Translations under genes and position numbers: made by a program
Notes under the pieces: model-generated
Database searches by the model: none
What the model was told of the DNA's origin: nothing
Seen by the model: only the letters and a program-made list of their open reading frames with translations
Shown here: positions 33,721 through 37,699 of the stretch, piece after piece
How positions within the stretch are numbered: position 1 is the first letter of the stretch
How the letters are laid out: each line of letters opens with the position of its first letter
Origin: Acidobacteriota bacterium
GTDB lineage: Bacteria > Acidobacteriota > Terriglobia > Acidiferrales > UBA7541
NCBI GenBank assembly: GCA_003223215.1
Contig: QHYH01000135.1
Location: 1-37,699, forward strand
DNA length: 37,699 nt
Direction: 5' to 3'

Positions 33721-34887
33721 TCAATTTTTCGCGGGCAAAAACAGGTCCGCGACTTCGAGCGATAGCTTTTCTGGATCGAGGTCGGTGCGGTTGGAAAGAA
33801 TGATGATAGTGAGGTTTTCTCCGAGGAAGCGTTCGACCACGGTACGAAAGCCCATCGTTGATCCGGTGTGCCACATGCGCGGGTGGCCGTTGTAAGGATC
33901 GAGGAACCAGCCAAACCCGTAGCAAACGACTTTGCCCGGATGAAGATTGTCGCCGTTCGGTTCTTTGGGCCAATGCGGTTCGGAGCCGTCGTTGAGTTTC
34001 ACCGGCGTTAAGGCGGGCTGCATTTCTTTGTCGCTGAGCAGCGCGTGATTTCCGAGCGCGTCGTCCCACTTTGCGAGATCTTCGAGATTCGAGTATATGC
34101 CGCCGTCGCCAAGCGTTGCCGAGGTTGCGCTTTGATCGGTCTCCTTAAACAGACCATTTTCTTTGGAGTGGCCGAAGGCGCGATTCGCAACCTCGTTTTT
34201 TCCTTTTTGGTAGGCGATCGTGTGATGCATCTTCAGCGGAGCGAAAATGCGGTCGCGAAGGAATTCTCCGTAAGGTTTTCCTGAGGCTTTGGCGACGATC
34301 AGACCGAGCACGACATAACCGGAATTGCTGTAGGACCAACTCGTGCCGGGCGCAAACTTCCCCGATTGTTCCTTCTCCAACAACTTTAAGACCTCATCGT
34401 CCTGGATTTGTTTTTCGGGAGACCACATCGAGCCATTCGCTTGTTCTGCTTCTGCCATCAAATCTTCGTAATCCGGCAAACCGGAAACGTGATTCAGAAG
34501 GTTACGAACCGTGATCGTTTTTCCATAATCCGGAAAATCCGGAAAGACTTCGCCGAGCGTTTCGTCAGCTCGGAGTTTTCCGTCGTGCACCAGAAGCATG
34601 ACGGCCATAGCGGTAAATTGCTTGGTAAAGGAAGCCAGGCGGAAATTGGTGCGCGCATCGATTTTGACTTTCGAGCGGAGATCGCGCACGCCGTAGGCGC
34701 GCTCGAATGCGGTCTTGCCATTGTGGCGCACCAGCACCGCGAGACCCGGCGCGTCCGGGGAAGTCAGGGCCAAAAAAAGCTCATCTACCTTCTTCTCCAC
34801 AAGGGCCAGAGAGGTTTGCTCTCCCAAGGTACTTGCTACGCCTAAGGGGGAGAGAACTAAAGCCAAGCCAATGAGAACGCGATTCAC
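33721..34887 (-). CDS. Serine hydrolase of the class C beta-lactamase family
   Basis: A 388-aa protein from ATG 34887 with a signal peptide (VLIGLALVLSPLGVASTLGE). Penicillin-binding-protein-type motifs are complete: SFTK with nucleophile Ser86 and Lys89, YSN at 186-188 and HTG at 340-342. The family contains AmpC beta-lactamases, D-amino-acid peptidases and esterases; HTG in place of KTG points to a peptidase or esterase rather than a true beta-lactamase. It is expected in the periplasm. It converges on ffh with 48 bp between and diverges from the XRE regulator, which might control it. Confidence 0.93.
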   Translation of the reverse strand: MNRVLIGLALVLSPLGVASTLGEQTSLALVEKKVDELFLALTSPDAPGLAVLVRHNGKTAFERAYGVRDLRSKVKIDARTNFRLASFTKQFTAMAVMLLVHDGKLRADETLGEVFPDFPDYGKTITVRNLLNHVSGLPDYEDLMAEAEQANGSMWSPEKQIQDDEVLKLLEKEQSGKFAPGTSWSYSNSGYVVLGLIVAKASGKPYGEFLRDRIFAPLKMHHTIAYQKGKNEVANRAFGHSKENGLFKETDQSATSATLGDGGIYSNLEDLAKWDDALGNHALLSDKEMQPALTPVKLNDGSEPHWPKEPNGDNLHPGKVVCYGFGWFLDPYNGHPRMWHTGSTMGFRTVVERFLGENLTIIILSNRTDLDPEKLSLEVADLFLPAKN

Positions 34888-35120
34888 CGAGTCTCCTTTC
34901 GTGCGCGTCGAAGAATATCACGCTTATGACGATAAGCCCCGATGACACGGTTCTCGTCCAGGGGGCGGGAAACTCGCGGCTACTTTCCACGGCTAACGAA
35001 GCTCAATTGGTACAACCCTCGTCCTCGACGTTTACCCCTCAGTTCGATTAGAGTTTAGAGACTGACCCGGATGGGCGATATCCATGGCCCTAGCAAAAAG
35101 GCCAGAACCGAGGAACGTTG

Positions 35121-35495
35121 ATGATTTTGGGCGAACGGCTCCGCACTGTACGTGAACAGAAAGAATTGTCGCAAGGCGACGTGGAGAAACGCTCAGGCCT
35201 TTTGCGCTGCTACATTTCGCGCGTGGAAAATGGGCACACCGTTCCGGCAGTCGAAACGCTGGAAAAACTCGCCCGCGCGCTGGAAGTCCCGATGTATGAG
35301 CTGCTGTATGAAGGGGAAGAACCGCCGAAAGCCCAGTTGCCCGGGGGAAAGTCAGGCCAGAAGTTGTGGGGTTCCTCGGGAAAAGATGCGAGGTATTTGA
35401 GGAAGCTGCAACAATGCCTGGCCCGCATGAGTGAGGAAGACAGGGATCTCCTTCTGTTCACCGTCGGAAAGATTAGCAAGTCAAAGAAGCAGTAA
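35121..35495 (+). CDS. XRE-family transcriptional regulator
   Basis: A 124-aa regulator from ATG 35121, preferred over TTG 35118 because GAGGA sits 6 bp upstream. The Cro/C1-type helix-turn-helix occupies residues 3-60 (LGERLRTVREQKELSQGDVE, then SGLLRCYISRVENGHTVPAV). A linker EGEEPPKAQLPGG follows, then a C-terminal helical region (YLRKLQQCLARMSEEDRDLL) for dimerisation. This architecture is widespread in Acidobacteriota. It is divergent from the serine hydrolase gene across 233 bp, a likely shared regulatory region. The 303 bp after it (35496-35798) hold nothing I can identify. Confidence 0.92.
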   Translation: MILGERLRTVREQKELSQGDVEKRSGLLRCYISRVENGHTVPAVETLEKLARALEVPMYELLYEGEEPPKAQLPGGKSGQKLWGSSGKDARYLRKLQQCLARMSEEDRDLLLFTVGKISKSKKQ

Positions 35496-35798
35496 AAGAC
35501 TCAATCAACACAAAACGAGATTTCCAAACGCTTGCCCGCACGCTCTCGAAGTGGTTTCTAAAGGGAATGGCTGAAAATGCACATGTTCGGCAGCGGCTGT
35601 ACAACTTTCGTGCAACCCTTGCTATAAGATGCAAACCGCGCAAGTCTACGCGTTTGGCGGCGGACTCATTCGGCGGTTCTGCAGCTAGCCCGGGTCGACC
35701 ATTTATCGCCGTTGTTAACGGAAGCAAAGAGCTTCGAGCGTTCGACGATCCGCTCTCTTAGCTGGAGCGCCTACAGGGTGCGTGCTCAACTGACCGGT

Positions 35799-37699
35799 TT
35801 ACTTGAATCCGGTTCCGATGGAACTACGGTTGGTCATGGCATCGATCACCTTGCCGTTCTGGAAGTCGATTTCAATCTCCTTCCGCGAGTTCGCCATTTG
35901 CGGAAGGAAACCCACCACCGCGGGCGGACTGCCATATCCGCTCTGGATACCCGTGTCGATCACGTCTCCCGAGTCGCCGACGAATACGTATCGTCCGTCG
36001 AGGCTGTGGTGCAACCAACCATCCCCGAGGCAGTCGTACGCGCAGGGGCTCTCCGTGTTAAGCAACCCATGATTAAGCTTGACGTCAAATTTCTGCACTG
36101 GTTGCACGCCGCTGATGTCGAAGACGTGCACATAGCCGTTTATCGAATCCATCACGTAGAGCCACCTCTCATCCGGTGACATCGAAATCCCATGCGAAGG
36201 TGTGGAAGGACAATTTGTCGAACAGTTGCTCGAAAATCCAGCGACTGGAACTTTGAAACGGACCGCCCCCGTCGTCAAGTCTATCTGCTCGAAGCCCAGG
36301 AAATTTGTCTCCGTTATATACGCGGCCGTTTCTTCGGCATTGATGGTGAAGGGCCGAATCGTGTTCGCCGTATTGGCCGATGTGAAATACACAGTGTTGT
36401 TGGACACGTTGGCCGCTTGAAATAGGGTCGATTGTCGGCCACCCAGATACACGTGGCCATTAAACACGATCGTGTTGTGAGGATTGCTAGCCCGCGACCC
36501 TGCGATCGTAGCGATCTCACTCCCGGTTTTGGCATCCACCACGTGCCATGTCGTGCTATTGGCCAACTCGCCGTCGGGCATGTAAATCACCGCACAATCT
36601 GGGGTGATCGCGTGGCTGTCGATGCCGTGCGAATAATGCTGTGTCCAAACCACGGTATCGCTGACCAGATCATAAGCGAACAGGCCCCCGTTGCCACTGG
36701 AGCCACCATCTCCGCCAAAGCTGACATACAACGTGCCATTGCCAGCGCATGCGACGGTACCGCGGGTGCCGGTGCTGGTCGGTATGCCCTTGGACTTAAC
36801 CAGCGGGAATCCAGCAGTGTCCAGGTCATACACATAGAGCGTCCCATCGGTGAACACATACTCATAGTGATTCGCCGTCGATGTCCCGCTGACCATGAGC
36901 GTGACCTGAACCGTCTGCGGGCTCCCTGTGGCGCCCGGAGAGGAGATGGTTACGTTGCCATTGTAGGTACCAGCCGTGAGACTTGCCGGATTCACCGTGA
37001 CGCTGACTGTCCCTGGCGTAGTGCCGTTCATCGGTGCCGCGGACAACCACGTACCTCCGGAAGTCGACGCCGTGAAACTCAACGCGGCTGGACTCGCAGT
37101 GACTGAAACTGACTGAGCCCCCGGCACGGCTGATCCGATCTGATAGTTGAACGACAGCGTCGTTGGCGTAACTGTCAGGGTCGAGACGGTGGTGTTTACC
37201 GTAAGAGCCAGTGTGGTCGTATGACTCAGTGTGCCTGAAGTTCCGGTGATCGTCACCGTGGACATTCCGGTCGCGGCGGTGCTGCTAGCCGTCAGCGTCA
37301 AGGTACTCATCGCACTCGTGGGCGTGGTGGGATTCGTGCTGAACGACGCCGTGACGCCGTTCGGCAGGCCGGATGCGGCCAAATTAACGTTTCCGGTAAA
37401 GCCGTTTTGGGGAGCGACGGTGATGGTGCTCGAGCCTTTAGATCCCTGAGTGATGGCCAGGGTGCTCGGCGACGCGGAAAGACCGAAGTCCGGCGTGCCA
37501 CCGGCGGCGTTCACCGTAAGAGCCAGTGTGGTCGTATGACTGAGTGTGCCTGAAGTTCCGGTGATCGTCACCGTGGACATTCCGGTCGCGGCGGTGCTGC
37601 TAGCCGTCAGCGTCAAGGTACTCATCGTACTCGTGGGTGTGGTGGGATTCGTGCTGAACGACGCCGTGACGCCGTTTGGCAGGCCGGATGCGGCCAAAG
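35799..37699 (-). CDS. Secreted Ig-repeat plus beta-propeller protein, N-terminus beyond window
   Basis: At least 632 residues; the frame runs off the right edge, so start and signal peptide are not seen. The visible part begins with near-identical Ig-like repeats of about 105 aa (FGLSASPSTLAITQGSKGSS ... TLSHTTTLALTV). A BACON-like module follows (LTVTPTTLSFNYQIGSAVPG ... GNVTISSPGATGSPQTVQVT). A YncE-type beta-propeller completes it (TLYVYDLDTAGFPLVKSKGI, WLYVMDSINGYVHVFDISGV, RYVFVGDSGDVIDTGIQSGY). It is probably exported and perhaps surface-attached, acting in adhesion or ligand binding. No catalytic residues can be named. A 315-bp DNA duplication underlies the repeats. Confidence 0.85.
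   Translation of the reverse strand, partial: LAASGLPNGVTASFSTNPTTPTSTMSTLTLTASSTAATGMSTVTITGTSGTLSHTTTLALTVNAAGGTPDFGLSASPSTLAITQGSKGSSTITVAPQNGFTGNVNLAASGLPNGVTASFSTNPTTPTSAMSTLTLTASSTAATGMSTVTITGTSGTLSHTTTLALTVNTTVSTLTVTPTTLSFNYQIGSAVPGAQSVSVTASPAALSFTASTSGGTWLSAAPMNGTTPGTVSVTVNPASLTAGTYNGNVTISSPGATGSPQTVQVTLMVSGTSTANHYEYVFTDGTLYVYDLDTAGFPLVKSKGIPTSTGTRGTVACAGNGTLYVSFGGDGGSSGNGGLFAYDLVSDTVVWTQHYSHGIDSHAITPDCAVIYMPDGELANSTTWHVVDAKTGSEIATIAGSRASNPHNTIVFNGHVYLGGRQSTLFQAANVSNNTVYFTSANTANTIRPFTINAEETAAYITETNFLGFEQIDLTTGAVRFKVPVAGFSSNCSTNCPSTPSHGISMSPDERWLYVMDSINGYVHVFDISGVQPVQKFDVKLNHGLLNTESPCAYDCLGDGWLHHSLDGRYVFVGDSGDVIDTGIQSGYGSPPAVVGFLPQMANSRKEIEIDFQNGKVIDAMTNRSSIGTGFK
37201..37699 (-). repeat. 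315-bp-period tandem repeat encoding Ig-like domains
   Basis: The stretch 37201-37384 recurs at 37516-37699 with about four base differences by eye, a period of 315 bp or 105 codons. The repeat is in frame and continues past the window edge. Such high identity indicates recent duplication or gene conversion within the secreted repeat protein. Confidence 0.85.

Noticed and set aside
37201-37699. CRISPR-like or satellite array
   Set aside because: The 315-bp period is in frame and encodes Ig-like domains of a secreted protein; there are no short repeats with unique spacers.

Overview
The window looks like part of a soil-type Acidobacteriota chromosome. This is inferred from gene content, since no rRNA or species marker is present. 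Indicators are two large Oar-like TonB-dependent receptors with an N-terminal carboxypeptidase-regulatory-like domain, secreted beta-propeller proteins, a GAF/sigma54-regulator fossil, paired VOC-fold proteins, an XRE regulator and a moderately GC-rich composition. Gene fossils are common: at least nine decayed genes can be recognised.

Layout. (1) 1-2830: decayed regulatory DNA holding a broken ECF sigma gene, a NarL-type histidine kinase whose phospho-acceptor His is replaced by Asp, and a GAF-domain fossil. (2) 2831-2920: an intact tRNA-Ser(UGA) behind a good sigma70-type promoter. (3) 2863-12541: two island-like segments in tandem. The 3' part of the tRNA gene (about 59 bp, from the anticodon loop to CCA) recurs at 7475-7533 and 12482-12541. 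Each extra copy is preceded by a related arm of about 114 bp. Segment A holds a group II intron maturase fossil, a VapBC toxin-antitoxin pair, a lipoprotein gene, a broken DoxX-like gene and two VOC genes. Segment B holds IS-end-like repeats, a tyrosine-recombinase C-terminal fossil, an ECF sigma factor and two secreted proteins. (4) 12542-19251: a co-directional block of membrane histidine kinase, ABC-2 transporter ATPase and permease, and a secreted double-M42 peptidase whose first half has lost its metal ligands. (5) 19431-22076: the remains of a surface-glycan locus on the minus strand (GT4 glycosyltransferase, glycosyltransferase fragment, NAD-dependent epimerase, FkbM methyltransferase fragment). 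(6) 22429-30158: two TonB-dependent receptors around a decayed DUF6159-type membrane gene, followed by another small fossil. (7) 30273-35495: secreted esterase-like hydrolase, a small conserved protein, Ffh (the SRP GTPase, the one clear housekeeping gene), a serine beta-lactamase-family hydrolase and an XRE regulator. (8) 35799 to the right edge: a secreted Ig-repeat plus beta-propeller protein cut by the window end.

Most genes act at the cell surface: uptake receptors, secreted hydrolases and propellers, glycan synthesis, export and sensing. No complete new defence or metabolic system could be made out. The strongest unusual observations are the tandem tRNA-Ser-associated segments, the histidine-less kinase and the half-dead M42 duplication. 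Alignments and motif matches were done by eye, and family names rest on recognised motifs rather than database searches.
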